Shown piece after piece: positions 18,048 to 26,726 of a stretch of DNA of 64,000 nucleotides; position 1 is the stretch's first letter, and every line of letters starts with the position of its first letter. A model generated the notes under the pieces. The model worked only from the letters and a program-made list of their open reading frames with translations, did not search any database and was not told where the DNA came from. The position numbers and the translations under genes are program-made. The stretch lies in the NCBI RefSeq assembly GCF_014472415.1, contig NZ_JACSZV010000038.1, forward strand, positions 1-64,000. The letters are read 5' to 3'. This DNA comes from Pseudomonas sp. N40(2020). GTDB lineage: Bacteria > Pseudomonadota > Gammaproteobacteria > Pseudomonadales > Pseudomonadaceae.

Positions 18048-20107
18048 AGGGGCGCTCCATCGGGCAGCGGTTCTTCGGGCTCGGCGCTGGAAACGAATTC
18101 GACGCCGGGCAGCAACGCCAGACGCAAACCGCTCAAGGCGTGCAACAGATGTAGTCGGGTTTCTTCGTCACCATGGCCATTGAGCGCGCGGCGGGTGCGG
18201 TCCATGGTCATCAGCAAGGCGCTCGGCGCCGGCAGGCGTTCGCCAGCCTTGAGGCAGGCGCGGAAATACTCGCCGACTTCGGCGACCACTTGCTGCAACA
18301 GCGTCTTCGGCACGCCGTTCACGCGTGGGGTATAGGCGAGCAAATCAAGCAGGTTCAGGCCCACGCGCACTTCGCGCATGGCGATGCCGGTGTCCTGGCC
18401 GGTCAGGGCCAGACGCGGAAGATGCTGCATCAGGCGATCGAGCAGTTGCACGCCCAATTGCCGGTGTTCGGCTAGATTCGCCGGTTCGGTCATGTCGACG
18501 ATGTCTTTCCAACTGAACCGGGTCAGGCGCTTGGCCGCCAGCTCGGCGCCGAACGGACGCGCCACCAGCGTCCAGATAAACGCGAACAACAGACCCATCG
18601 GCCCCGCCAGGTTGGAGTTCACGAAGGCGAAGAAGTCCGCGTCATACGCGCCCTGAATACTGATGAACGACGAGGTGTTGACCAGCGTCAGGAGCATGCC
18701 AAGGTAGAAACGCGGCTGCACCGTCAGGGTGCCGACGCAGATGAACGGGATGGCAAACGCCAGAACCAGCATCGGGAAGTCATGCAGGTTCGGCAGAATC
18801 AGAAACAGATAGAGACTGGCGAACAGCACCGACATGCCCGTCCAGAAAAAGAACCGGTAAATCTGCGGCGCCGGGTCGTCCATCGAGGCGAAGAAGCTGC
18901 ACGCGACCGCCGCCAGAATCACCGCACTGCCGCCGTCCGGCCAGCCGAGCAGAATCCACAGCACCGAGGCGACGATGATCGCCAGAATGGTCGAGGCCAC
19001 CGAGTACATCATCAACCCACGGTCGAGAAACGGCGTCAGCCGACCAAGACGCCAGTGGCGATACACCGCGCGCCAGCTGTCCTGCCGCTCGCAGAGAATC
19101 GCGTCCTGCAAACTGCGGCAGTCCTGCCACAGATCGATGAATTCGCCGAGGCGGTACAAAGCGTTGGAGAACAACAATTGCTTGCGATCTTCCAGCGCTT
19201 GCGCGCTCGGTTGCAGGGCTTCGAGTTGGTCTTTCAGCGCTTGCCAGCGGTCGAGATCGGCATCCTGATGGCTGAGCCATTCACGGGTCGCGGCCAGCAG
19301 CGGCGCGAATTTTGCCACCAGTTCCGGCGTGCGCCGTTCGAGGGCGTAGAGCGAATCTTCCAGCGCATCGATCACTGGCAGCAGATGAATCATCCGTCCG
19401 CGCAACTCCTTGGTGTTACGCACGGTTTGCGGCCGAGAGCCTTCGTGGGGCAATTGGCCGATCATCAATTCGAGGCTGTTGAAACTGGCGACCATGGCCA
19501 TGCGCAGGGCGGTGACTTCTTCGGGCTGCACGTCACGGCTGAGAAACTTCAGGCTGTAAGTCGAAGCATCGGTGAACCACTTGCTCACGGCATCGTTGAA
19601 CACCGGCGCCAGGCGACGCGGCCAGAACATCGCACCGACCACGGCGGCGACGGCGATGCCGAGGAAAATCTCTTCGGTGCGCGCTTCTGCGACGTCCCAC
19701 ACCGCCAGCGGGTTATCCACCACCGGTAAGGCGATCAGCGGCAAGGTATATCCTGCGAGCATCAACGCGTAACTGTTGGCCGTGCGCAGATGCAGGGACA
19801 GGAACAGCAGAATCCCCGTCCACAACGCGATCACCACCACCAGCACATAAGGGCTCTGCACAAACATCGGCACGAAAAAAACCGCCGCTGCGGCACCGAG
19901 AAAAGTGCCGACGGCGCGGTACAACGCCTTGGAACTGGTCGGCCCGAGAAACGGGCTGGAGACGATGTACACCGTGGCCATCGCCCAATACGGACGTGGC
20001 ATTTGCATAAGCATGGCGATGTACAACGCGATCATCGACGCTGCAAAAGTACGAACCCCGTAGAACCAGTCCCGGGCCGGCGGAATGCCAGTGAAAAAAT
20101 CGTTCAA
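18044..20107 (-). CDS. FUSC-family inner-membrane efflux protein (AaeB-like)
   Basis: The product has 687 residues in the two-half FUSC architecture: an N-terminal six-helix bundle (ASMIALYIAMLMQMPRPYWAM), a cytoplasmic domain and a second bundle (around ILAIIVASVLWILLGWPDGG). The P(R)PYWAMxTVY motif is characteristic. AaeB in E. coli exports aromatic carboxylic acids such as p-hydroxybenzoate. The substrate here is unknown, but an aromatic acid or similar toxic compound is a reasonable guess. It follows the marR gene with a 4-bp overlap. Confidence 0.92.
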   Translation of the reverse strand: MNDFFTGIPPARDWFYGVRTFAASMIALYIAMLMQMPRPYWAMATVYIVSSPFLGPTSSKALYRAVGTFLGAAAAVFFVPMFVQSPYVLVVVIALWTGILLFLSLHLRTANSYALMLAGYTLPLIALPVVDNPLAVWDVAEARTEEIFLGIAVAAVVGAMFWPRRLAPVFNDAVSKWFTDASTYSLKFLSRDVQPEEVTALRMAMVASFNSLELMIGQLPHEGSRPQTVRNTKELRGRMIHLLPVIDALEDSLYALERRTPELVAKFAPLLAATREWLSHQDADLDRWQALKDQLEALQPSAQALEDRKQLLFSNALYRLGEFIDLWQDCRSLQDAILCERQDSWRAVYRHWRLGRLTPFLDRGLMMYSVASTILAIIVASVLWILLGWPDGGSAVILAAVACSFFASMDDPAPQIYRFFFWTGMSVLFASLYLFLILPNLHDFPMLVLAFAIPFICVGTLTVQPRFYLGMLLTLVNTSSFISIQGAYDADFFAFVNSNLAGPMGLLFAFIWTLVARPFGAELAAKRLTRFSWKDIVDMTEPANLAEHRQLGVQLLDRLMQHLPRLALTGQDTGIAMREVRVGLNLLDLLAYTPRVNGVPKTLLQQVVAEVGEYFRACLKAGERLPAPSALLMTMDRTRRALNGHGDEETRLHLLHALSGLRLALLPGVEFVSSAEPEEPLPDGAPL

Positions 20108-20571
20108 GAATTAACCACCAACGGCGGATTGGCCGCCTCAAAAGCTCTGAGTACCCGAAGCGTAGCCTCCAGATCGCTCTGATCGATCCCTTCGAGCACT
20201 TCGTGACGCAAGCGCACCAGTTCGATTTCCACCGCCTGCACCAGTTCACGGCCGGTATCGGTCAGGCTCAGACATTTGGCGCGCCGATCCTGCGCATCTT
20301 CAGTGCGGCAGACATACCCGGCATGGCACAACTGATCGAGCAAACGCACCAGCGACGGACTCTCCATCCCGGCCGCCTGCGCCACCTGCACCTGACGCAC
20401 GCCCTCACCCAACCGGCCGATCATCAACAACGGCACGGCGCAGGCTTCGGAGATTCCGTAATTGACCAGCGTGGTCTGGCAGATCTTCCGCCAATGCCTG
20501 GCGGCCACCACCATGGCACTGCTGATGTTCATCTGGAGAGCGTCGAGGGTATCGGGCACGAGAAAATGCAC
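20104..20571 (-). CDS. MarR-family transcriptional regulator
   Basis: A 155-residue protein with a winged-helix core: LLMIGRLGEGVRQVQVAQAA, MESPSLVRLLDQLCHAGYV and the wing CRTEDAQDRRAKCLSLTDTG. The DxRxKxxxLTxxG pattern identifies MarR. As first gene of the efflux operon it probably represses it and releases DNA when it binds a pump substrate. The apparent start is GTG at 20571, only four bases from a palindrome; ATG at 20532 is an alternative. Neither has a strong ribosome-binding site. Confidence 0.9.
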   Translation of the reverse strand: MHFLVPDTLDALQMNISSAMVVAARHWRKICQTTLVNYGISEACAVPLLMIGRLGEGVRQVQVAQAAGMESPSLVRLLDQLCHAGYVCRTEDAQDRRAKCLSLTDTGRELVQAVEIELVRLRHEVLEGIDQSDLEATLRVLRAFEAANPPLVVNS

Positions 20572-20574
20572 ACT

Positions 20575-20588
20575 GTTAGTTTGCTAAC
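20575..20588. promoter_or_regulatory. Probable MarR operator
   Basis: GTTAG-TTTG-CTAAC, a perfect inverted repeat in an AT-rich setting immediately before the marR start. Spacing and location fit autoregulation. No other palindrome of this quality occurs in the 105-bp gap. Confidence 0.55.
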
Positions 20589-20676
20589 TATCAATATCGC
20601 ATCGGAGGGGAAATTCAGTCAAGTTTTGAAACAAATTGATTGTCGGCCGAAGAGAAGCGACAAGGATGGGACGAAA

Positions 20677-20958
20677 TCAACTTTTTTTGGCGTTCTCGTA
20701 AACACTGCTGCGCTCGCGTTTACCTACCGCGACAACAGAGACCACGACTCGCTCATCGATTACCTGATAAACCAAACGGTAACCGGAAGCCTTGAGTTTG
20801 ATTTTGTAACAGTCGGGCATCCCGTGGAGCGCGTCCGCTGCGATTCTCGGCAGCGTCATTCTTTCGGCGAGCTTCTTTTTGAATTGATCTCGGAGTGTGT
20901 GTCCCAGCTTGTTCCACTCTTTAAGTGCCGACGGCAAAAACTCGAGCTTATAGGTCAT
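20677..20958 (-). CDS. RelE-family mRNA interferase toxin
   Basis: The product has 93 residues and resembles E. coli RelE closely: ALKEWNKLGHTLRDQFKKKL, then ALHGMPDCYKIKLKASGYRLVYQV and VVVSVVAVGKRERSSVY. The basic and tyrosine residues used for ribosome-dependent mRNA cleavage (the Lys pair in CYKIKLK, the Arg in SGYRLVYQ, GKRERSxVY) all appear present, so the toxin should be active. Its start overlaps the antitoxin by 11 bp. Confidence 0.9.
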   Translation of the reverse strand: MTYKLEFLPSALKEWNKLGHTLRDQFKKKLAERMTLPRIAADALHGMPDCYKIKLKASGYRLVYQVIDERVVVSVVAVGKRERSSVYENAKKS

Positions 20959-21193
20959 CCAGGCTTACCGAAATAGGCGTTTCATGGCTGCGCGAACGCA
21001 CGATTTCAGCCAGCTCCAAATCATCAAGCCGCTCCATCATTGCCTCGTAAACATCGGCTGGCACCATGTAGCCCATGACGCGGTTGTGGTTCAGAACGGC
21101 CACAGCCCCACCCTGTGCGCCGCTTAAAACAGCAGATGGGTTTTTCTTCAACTCGGAAACACTGACAGCCATATCGGCCAGAACATTTTGCAT
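20948..21193 (-). CDS. Phd/YefM-family antitoxin
   Basis: About 81 residues starting MQNVLADMAVSVSELKKNPS. The frame opens 15 bases earlier, but the ATG at 21193 has GAGG nine bases upstream and sits just after a perfect palindrome. The N-terminal part is the Phd/YefM DNA-binding fold (AVSVSELKKNPSAVLSGA; AVAVLNHNRVMGYMVP). It should neutralise the adjacent RelE. The pairing differs from the E. coli relBE system, whose antitoxin is a ribbon-helix-helix protein. Confidence 0.87.
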   Translation of the reverse strand: MQNVLADMAVSVSELKKNPSAVLSGAQGGAVAVLNHNRVMGYMVPADVYEAMMERLDDLELAEIVRSRSHETPISVSLDDL

Positions 21194-21201
21194 AATAAAA
21201 G

Positions 21202-21217
21202 ACCTCAATTGAGGTCG
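21202..21217. promoter_or_regulatory. Perfect 16-bp palindrome, antitoxin operator
   Basis: GACCTCAATTGAGGTC is fully symmetrical and contains the antitoxin ribosome-binding site (GAGG). A dimeric Phd-type antitoxin bound here would block both transcription and access to the start codon, the usual autoregulation of such operons. Confidence 0.65.
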
Positions 21218-21291
21218 TGATATTGGTCCATTTTTTGATCATAGACAACCGCAAAACGATCCGGCTAAAAGTGCTCGCCATTCAGTTAGTC

Positions 21292-21531
21292 CTACCGCCC
21301 CTTACGCAATAACACATCCAACTGATCCACCACCTCCGCCCAATCGGCATCACCCAGAATCTCGTCGCGCAAAAAACCTGCCTGACTCTTGCTTCAGAAA
21401 AACGCATCCGCCAGGTGCAGTTCGGGTTTGAGTGGGGAGTGTGTGGCGATGAATTGGTCGATGCTGGTGGGGTCGTTGTTCAGGCCGAGTTGTTTGAACA
21501 GGGATGGCAGACTGTGGGTCGGGCTTTCCAT
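21292..21531 (-). pseudogene. DUF2789 family gene interrupted by one in-frame stop
   Basis: Reading from the ATG at 21531 (AAGGAG upstream) gives MESPTHSLPSLFKQLGLNND and then 25 more residues to ADAFF. Codon 46 is TGA (21394-21396). The same frame then continues with SKSQAGFLRDEILGDADW and on to a natural TAG at 21292-21294, 79 codons in all, the usual length of DUF2789. As I recall the family, a tryptophan follows the [AP]FF/PFW segment, so a single TGG-to-TGA change explains the break. Both halves otherwise look intact, pointing to a recent mutation or a sequencing error. The family's function is unknown. Confidence 0.8.
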
Positions 21532-21569
21532 TAAGCAACTCCTTCAAAAATGTGGTGTGTGGAAGATTC

Positions 21570-21636
21570 ATCGCGAGCAGGCTCACTCCTACAGGTTGAA
21601 CGCGTTCCCATTGTAGGAGTGAGCCTGCTCGCGATG
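21570..21636. repeat. REPIN 2
   Basis: Inverted pair of REP arms (TCGCGAGCAGGCTCACTCC and complement), same subtype as REPIN 1, between the DUF2789 pseudogene and the YbaK-like gene. Confidence 0.9.
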
Positions 21637-21660
21637 GCGTCAGCAAACCCGCTACAAAAA

Positions 21661-22122
21661 TTAATGACTCAACTCTCGCACCTCGGCATGCGGCACCATT
21701 TTCAAAAACTCGGGCATGCTCATGTGCAGGAGGTAGTTGTGGTTGCCAGCCTCCAGATAGATATCTTTCTGCCGAGTCAGCAGCGGGTCGATGACCATGT
21801 CCAACCCGTAGGAATCCCCCAGCGGCGGCACCGCGCCGCGCTCGCAGTCGTCGAAGATGTGCGCCAGGTTGCTTTCGCGAGTCAGTTGCCATTCGCCGCT
21901 GTTGCGGACCTTGCTCAAGTCCAGGTGATGACTGGCCGGCAGCACCGCCATCAGGTAATGCCCGTGGTGGTCGTCGAGGATCACCGATTTCGCCACGCGC
22001 TCGGCGGGCACCCCGGAAACCCTTGCGGTTTCGAGGCTGCTGGACGAGTGCCGGTGGGCGACGATGTCATATTCGCAATGCGCCCGGGTCAGGCTGCTTT
22101 GCACCTTTTTGGCCATACGCAT
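21661..22122 (-). CDS. YbaK/ProRS-editing-domain aminoacyl-tRNA deacylase
   Basis: About 153 residues starting MRMAKKVQSSLTRAHCEYD. The fold pattern is that of the YbaK/EbsC superfamily: SSLETARVSGVPAERVAKSV, then LMAVLPASHHLDLSKVR and the GAVPPLGDSYGLDMVID motif found in free-standing editing domains. Such enzymes hydrolyse mischarged tRNAs. The conserved lysine (AKSVILD) is present. Which mischarged tRNA is the substrate cannot be told. The frame extends 34 codons upstream without family similarity. Confidence 0.85.
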   Translation of the reverse strand: MRMAKKVQSSLTRAHCEYDIVAHRHSSSSLETARVSGVPAERVAKSVILDDHHGHYLMAVLPASHHLDLSKVRNSGEWQLTRESNLAHIFDDCERGAVPPLGDSYGLDMVIDPLLTRQKDIYLEAGNHNYLLHMSMPEFLKMVPHAEVRELSH

Positions 22123-22307
22123 GATGCACCTCGGTGTTGCGCTGAACGCTGTTGCCGTGTCTTTGAGTCTAGTTCGGCACACCGCTGGCGCAGGGAAATC
22201 CGCCCACTGGACACCTGCGCACATTACTCAAATTTCAGGCCGATCGAGTTACTCAAGGGAATGACGGATTTGTCGGGTAAATCCTGAAGGCCTCAACCAC
22301 GCGGCGA

Positions 22308-23873
22308 TTACTTCACGACATCCGGTAACGTTGCGGCCATTTCTGCTGCCGGATACACCGACTCCCATCCCCCACCCAACGCCCGGTACAACCCGACCAT
22401 CGCCAGCGAAACCCCGGTGGAGCTTTCCACCCACTGCTCCTGAGTCGCGAGCAACGCGCTCTGCACGGTGAGTACGTTGACGAAATCGACCACGCCTTCG
22501 ACGTATTGCTGTTGCGCGGTGCGCAGGGCGATCTGATTCTGGCGCACGGCTTCGGCGAGGCTGTCGCGGCGACGCTGGCTGGCGTTGTAGGCGGTCAGTT
22601 GATCGTCGATCTCGTGCCAGGCGCGCAGTACGGTTTGCTGGTAGCCGATGGCCGCTTCCTGTTGCTGGGCTTCGCGCAGGTGCAACATGCCGCGCAGGCG
22701 GCCGCCGTCGAACAGCGGCAGGCTGAATTGCGGGCCGATGCCGAACGCGCGCGAGCCCCACGAACCGAAGTCACTCAACTGCATCGCTTGCGAGCCGAGG
22801 TTGCCGGACAGGGTGATGCGCGGATAGAAATCGCCCTTGGCCACGCCGATGTTGGCGGTGGCCGCATGCAGCCGCGCTTCGGCCTGACGGATGTCCGGAC
22901 GGCGCTCGGCCAGTTGCGACGGCAAGCCGATGGCGACCGTGAGCGGCGACTGCGGCACCGCCGCGTCTGTGGATAACGCCTTGGCCAGGGCTTGCGGCGG
23001 CTCGCCCATCAATAAGCTGATGGCGTTGATCAGTTGCGATTGACGCTGTTCCAGCGCCGGCAGGCGCGATTCGATGGCCGCAACTTGCGCGGCGGCTTCG
23101 GCGACGTCCAGATCCGTCGCCACGCCATCATTCAGACGCAGCTGTGAGAGCTTCAGACTGTGGCGGGCAACGTCGAGATTTTGCTCGGTGACGGCGCGGG
23201 TGTTCTGCACGCCGCGCAACTGAATGTAGTTCTGCGCAGTGTCGGCGAGGACGGCGAGCAGCACTCCGCGACGGTCGTTTTCGGCAACTTCGAGGTTGGC
23301 ATCGGCAGCTTCGGTTTCGCGGCGCACGCGGCCCCAGAAATCCAGCTCCCACGAGGCCGAGAAACCGGCGTCCCACAGATTGAACGCGGAATCGCCGTTT
23401 TGCCCGGACGGATCGTTCAAGCCCTCGCCACTGTTGCGCTTGCGTGCGTAACTGCCGGTGGCGGCGGTGTTGGGGTAGCGATCAGCGGTGATTACCTGAC
23501 GCGCGGCGCGGCTTTGTTGCAGGCGGCTGCTGGCCAGTTGCAGGTCGAGGTTACTGCGCACGGCACGTTGAGTCAGGGCCGAGAGTTGTGGGTCGTTGAA
23601 GACTTCCCACCAGCGTTCGTTCAGCGGTTCGCTGACGGCTCGGCTGGGGGCGGATTTGGCGGGTTTTGCCCAGTCGGCGATTTGCGTGGCTTCGGGTTTC
23701 TGGAAGTCAGGCCCCACTGTGCAGGCGCTGAGACTTACCGCGAGCAGGGCACCCAAAGCGAGTTGCTGCCAGCGGCCTCTTCGCGAGCAGGCCCGCTCCC
23801 ACATTTTGGAATGCGTTTCTCCTGTGGGAGCGAGCCTGCTCGCGAAGGCGTCAGTTCGTTCAAAGAAGCTCAT
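22308..23873 (-). CDS. Outer-membrane efflux lipoprotein (NodT family) with REPIN-encoded N-terminus
   Basis: The frame has 521 residues from an ATG at 23873 that overlaps the adaptor stop by 4 bp. The body is a standard TolC/NodT channel: lipobox LSAC (Cys51), TVGPDFQKPEA, ERWWEVFNDPQLSALTQRAV, RRPDIRQAEARLHAATANIG and LFDGGRLRGMLHLREA. Residues 8 to about 35 (DAFASRLAP... to WERACSRRGRW) are the translation of a REPIN, so the element lies between the coupled start and the hydrophobic core of the signal peptide. An ATG inside the REPIN (MWERACSRRG) would also give a complete lipoprotein signal. It is the last gene of the emrB-emrA-like operon. Confidence 0.88.
   Translation of the reverse strand: MSFFERTDAFASRLAPTGETHSKMWERACSRRGRWQQLALGALLAVSLSACTVGPDFQKPEATQIADWAKPAKSAPSRAVSEPLNERWWEVFNDPQLSALTQRAVRSNLDLQLASSRLQQSRAARQVITADRYPNTAATGSYARKRNSGEGLNDPSGQNGDSAFNLWDAGFSASWELDFWGRVRRETEAADANLEVAENDRRGVLLAVLADTAQNYIQLRGVQNTRAVTEQNLDVARHSLKLSQLRLNDGVATDLDVAEAAAQVAAIESRLPALEQRQSQLINAISLLMGEPPQALAKALSTDAAVPQSPLTVAIGLPSQLAERRPDIRQAEARLHAATANIGVAKGDFYPRITLSGNLGSQAMQLSDFGSWGSRAFGIGPQFSLPLFDGGRLRGMLHLREAQQQEAAIGYQQTVLRAWHEIDDQLTAYNASQRRRDSLAEAVRQNQIALRTAQQQYVEGVVDFVNVLTVQSALLATQEQWVESSTGVSLAMVGLYRALGGGWESVYPAAEMAATLPDVVK
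23780..23847. repeat. REPIN 3, inside the 5' coding end of an efflux gene
   Basis: Inverted REP arms (TCGCGAGCAGGCCCGCTCCC and GGGAGCGAGCCTGCTCGCGA) with a short spacer. Unlike the other REPINs here it lies within an open reading frame, near the start of the outer-membrane channel gene, and is read through in frame. Confidence 0.88.
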
Positions 23874-24940
23874 CGCTGAGTCACCTCGCGCACCGATTTC
23901 GCCGAGCTACGCGTATCGATACTCGCCTCGACCGACATCCCCACACGCAACCGCTCGGCCAGTGGCTGCCCAGGCTCCAGCACAATCTTCACCGGAATCC
24001 GCTGCACCACTTTGGTGAAGTTGCCGGTGGCGTTATCCGGTTTCACCGCCGCGAAGGTCACGCCGGTCGCTGGCGCAATACTCTCGACGCGGCCGCTCAG
24101 TGCCTCGCCACCAAGGCTATCGACGCGCACTTGCACTTGCTGGCCCGGTTGCACGTCCGTCAATTGCGTCTCCTGAAAGTTGGCAACCACATAGGCCTGC
24201 TGCAACGGCACCACCGCCAGCAGCTTGCTGCCCGGCGTCACATAGGCGCCAACGCGCACGGCACGCTCGCCGACCATGCCGTCCTGCGGCGCGGTGATGC
24301 GCGTGTAGGAGAGTTCGAAACTGGCGATTTCCAGCGCCGCCTGTGCATGTTTCAACGTACCTTCAGCAGCATTACGCTGGGCGGTGAGGATTTCCACCTG
24401 CTTGCGCTCGGCCGCCAGTTTCGCGCTCGCCGTGTCCAGCCGCGCGGAGGCCTGATCGATACGCGTACGGGCCTGCTGCGCGTTCTGTACCGTACCGGCA
24501 CCCACGCCGGCGAGGTGGTTGTAGCGATTCAATTCCTGCTGGGCAAACGCCATTTCAGCCTTGGCCGAGACCACCGAGGCCTGCGCCTGAGCGATCACCG
24601 AGGTCTGGCGTTCGAGCGTGGCCTTGGCGTTCTGCAACTGCGCGCGCGCGACCAGGGTTTGCGCATCCGCGGCCTCAGCGGCGGCACGCAAATCACGATC
24701 ATCGATCAACGCCAGCAACTGCCCGGCCTGTACCCGTTGGTTGTCTTCTACCAACACTTCCTTGATGAAACCGGCCACGCGCGGCACCACTAAAGTGAAA
24801 TCAGCGGAGACGAAAGCGTCGTTGGTATTTTGCTGGGTACGTTTGCCAAAAAGGCCGGGCACCGCCATATACAACAGCACGCCCACCGCCAGCGCAGCAG
24901 CGACGGCCACCGCGAGTTTTTGCTTTGCTTGAGTCGTCAT
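23870..24940 (-). CDS. EmrA-like HlyD-family membrane fusion protein
   Basis: About 356 residues from the ATG at 24940 (AAGG five bases upstream; an ATG 12 bases earlier lacks this). One N-terminal helix (LAVAVAAALAVGVLLYMAV) is followed by the EmrA-type start of the periplasmic part (QQNTNDAFVSADFTLVVPRV), a lipoyl half, a long coiled-coil hairpin rich in Ala/Gln, the second half (YTRITAPQDGMVGERAVRVG) and the beta-barrel domain. It links the MFS pump to the outer-membrane channel. The Ser in DAFVSAD replaces the Tyr more usual in this family. Confidence 0.92.
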   Translation of the reverse strand: MTTQAKQKLAVAVAAALAVGVLLYMAVPGLFGKRTQQNTNDAFVSADFTLVVPRVAGFIKEVLVEDNQRVQAGQLLALIDDRDLRAAAEAADAQTLVARAQLQNAKATLERQTSVIAQAQASVVSAKAEMAFAQQELNRYNHLAGVGAGTVQNAQQARTRIDQASARLDTASAKLAAERKQVEILTAQRNAAEGTLKHAQAALEIASFELSYTRITAPQDGMVGERAVRVGAYVTPGSKLLAVVPLQQAYVVANFQETQLTDVQPGQQVQVRVDSLGGEALSGRVESIAPATGVTFAAVKPDNATGNFTKVVQRIPVKIVLEPGQPLAERLRVGMSVEASIDTRSSAKSVREVTQR

Positions 24941-24966
24941 AAAAACCTTCATTTTCAGTACAGCAA

Positions 24967-26505
24967 TCAAGTCGGTGCGCGTGGCGGGAAGATCCGCGTC
25001 GGCAGCCAGAAAATCAGCAGGATCAGCGCCACTGCAACGCCGGCCATGCACACATAGAGATCAGAAGAAGTCAGCACCACGGCCTGTTCATGCAGGCGAT
25101 GGGCAAGGCCCGGATCGCTGCGGTCGGCCAACGGTGAGTTGCCGAGGCTGTCGACCAGCATGGTCGAGTGAAAATGCAGACGCGCCGTGGTCAGCGCCTC
25201 GAGCACCCCGGTGGCGATCACTGCCGCCAGACCTTTCACGGTGTTGAACCAGGCCGAGGCAAACGGCCCGTCCGTTGGCTGGATGCTGCCGGTGGAGAGC
25301 ATCAACAGCGGCAGTACCGACATCGGCTGACCGAAGATCTGCAGCCATTGCAGGACGTAGAAATTGTCGCGAATCCATTCCGAGGTCAGCAGCGAGCCGC
25401 CCAAACAGGATGCCGTCAGCATGCTTAAACCGATGCCAAGCACCCAGCGGCAATCGACCCAGCGCAGGTTGCACATCGCCGCCACCAGCGGCAGCGCGAT
25501 CAACTGCGGCAACGCCGCGATCAGCATGATCGGCGCGGTCTGCACCGGGCGATAACCCTGCACTTGCGCCAGATAGCTCGACGGAATCAACACCACCGCT
25601 TGCAGCACCACCAACACGCCGGCCAGGGTCATCAGCGCGAACGCCAGGTTACGGATGCCGAGCATCTGCAACTTGAAAAACGGAATCGGCTGCGACCACT
25701 CGTTGATCAGGAACGCCACCAGCAGCAGCGACCCCGAGCCGAGCAGTGCGCAGATCAGATCCGACTCGAACCAGTCCAGCCGATTGCCCTGCAACAGGCC
25801 GATCACCAGCATGCAGATCGCCGGAAAACCCAGCAGCAGGCCTTTCCAGTTGAACGTCTTGAGGCGCTCCAGCCGCAGCGGGTCCTGCGGGATACCGTAA
25901 CCGACCATGACCATGGCGATCAGGCACGGCACGATGATTTGCCAGAACGTCCATTGCCAGCCGACGTATTCGGTCCACAACCCCGCCAGCGGCGTGCCAA
26001 GGCCGGGGCCGAAGGTGGCCGTCAGCGCGTAACCGGCCAGGCCATAAAGTTTGAAGTTCGGCGGCAGGAAGCGCAGGGCGACGGTCATCAGCATCGGCGG
26101 CAACGCGCCGCCAGCCAGACCTTGCAGGGTGCGCATCAGCAGCAGGCTTTCGTAGTTCGGGGCAAAGGGGCACAGCACGCCGAGCAAGGTGAACAGGCTG
26201 ATCGCGCAGAGGGTGAAGCGGCGCAGCGAGAACGTCACCGAGCACCACGGCGCGAACGCCATGGCCGCGACCGAGGTGGCGGTGTAACTGGCGACGAGCC
26301 AGGTGCCTTCGTCGTAACCAATGTTCAGCGCGCCGCGAATGTCGGCCAGGGCGACCTTGGTCACCATCTCGTTGAGGCCCGACACCAGCACCGCGACCAG
26401 CACGCCGACCAGGCCGATGATGATCCGCGCCCCGAATGCCGGTGGCGCGGCCGCCGTCGCCGGGCTGGTCGCGGCCATTGGCGCCGGGACCGTCAGGGAT
26501 GTCAT
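24967..26505 (-). CDS. EmrB-like MFS drug exporter (DHA2, 14 helices)
   Basis: The product has 512 residues, with about 14 hydrophobic helices beginning at GARIIIGLVGVLVAVLVSGL. Motif C-like GYALTATFGPGLGTPLAGLW and the DHA2 segment YDEGTWLVASYTATSVAAMA match the EmrB/QacA class. It would drive proton-coupled export of a hydrophobic compound together with the next two genes. Such tripartite MFS systems often export antibiotics, siderophores or toxic metabolites; nothing in the sequence fixes the substrate. A LysR gene lies upstream on the same strand across a REPIN. Confidence 0.92.
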   Translation of the reverse strand: MTSLTVPAPMAATSPATAAAPPAFGARIIIGLVGVLVAVLVSGLNEMVTKVALADIRGALNIGYDEGTWLVASYTATSVAAMAFAPWCSVTFSLRRFTLCAISLFTLLGVLCPFAPNYESLLLMRTLQGLAGGALPPMLMTVALRFLPPNFKLYGLAGYALTATFGPGLGTPLAGLWTEYVGWQWTFWQIIVPCLIAMVMVGYGIPQDPLRLERLKTFNWKGLLLGFPAICMLVIGLLQGNRLDWFESDLICALLGSGSLLLVAFLINEWSQPIPFFKLQMLGIRNLAFALMTLAGVLVVLQAVVLIPSSYLAQVQGYRPVQTAPIMLIAALPQLIALPLVAAMCNLRWVDCRWVLGIGLSMLTASCLGGSLLTSEWIRDNFYVLQWLQIFGQPMSVLPLLMLSTGSIQPTDGPFASAWFNTVKGLAAVIATGVLEALTTARLHFHSTMLVDSLGNSPLADRSDPGLAHRLHEQAVVLTSSDLYVCMAGVAVALILLIFWLPTRIFPPRAPT

Positions 26506-26612
26506 GAATGCAAACTCCGGAGGGAAAAATACCGGAGCATCTTAGTCGGGCTTAGTGCTGACGAAAATTGACTTATTGGCAGGATATAAGTGTGTCAAAC
26601 ACAACGATTAAC

Positions 26613-26704
26613 CCTGTAGGAGTGAGCCTGCTGGCGATGGCATCGTTTCAGTCGATATCTACGTTGACTGATACACCGCTATCGCGAGCAGGCTCACTCC
26701 TACA
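26613..26704. repeat. REPIN 4, long spacer
   Basis: Two inverted arms (TGTAGGAGTGAGCCTGCTGG and ATCGCGAGCAGGCTCACTCC) separated by about 43 bp. The left arm has GCTGGCGAT where the right has the complement of GCTCGCGAT, a single-base mismatch in the stem. It lies between the LysR gene and the MFS operon. Confidence 0.85.
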
Positions 26705-26726
26705 GGGGTTTGTGTCGATTGTGGGA

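Noticed and set aside
25564..26571. 335-codon plus-strand frame opposite the EmrB-like gene
   Set aside because: Gln/Arg/His-rich low-complexity shadow with no domain; the minus-strand transporter is unambiguous.
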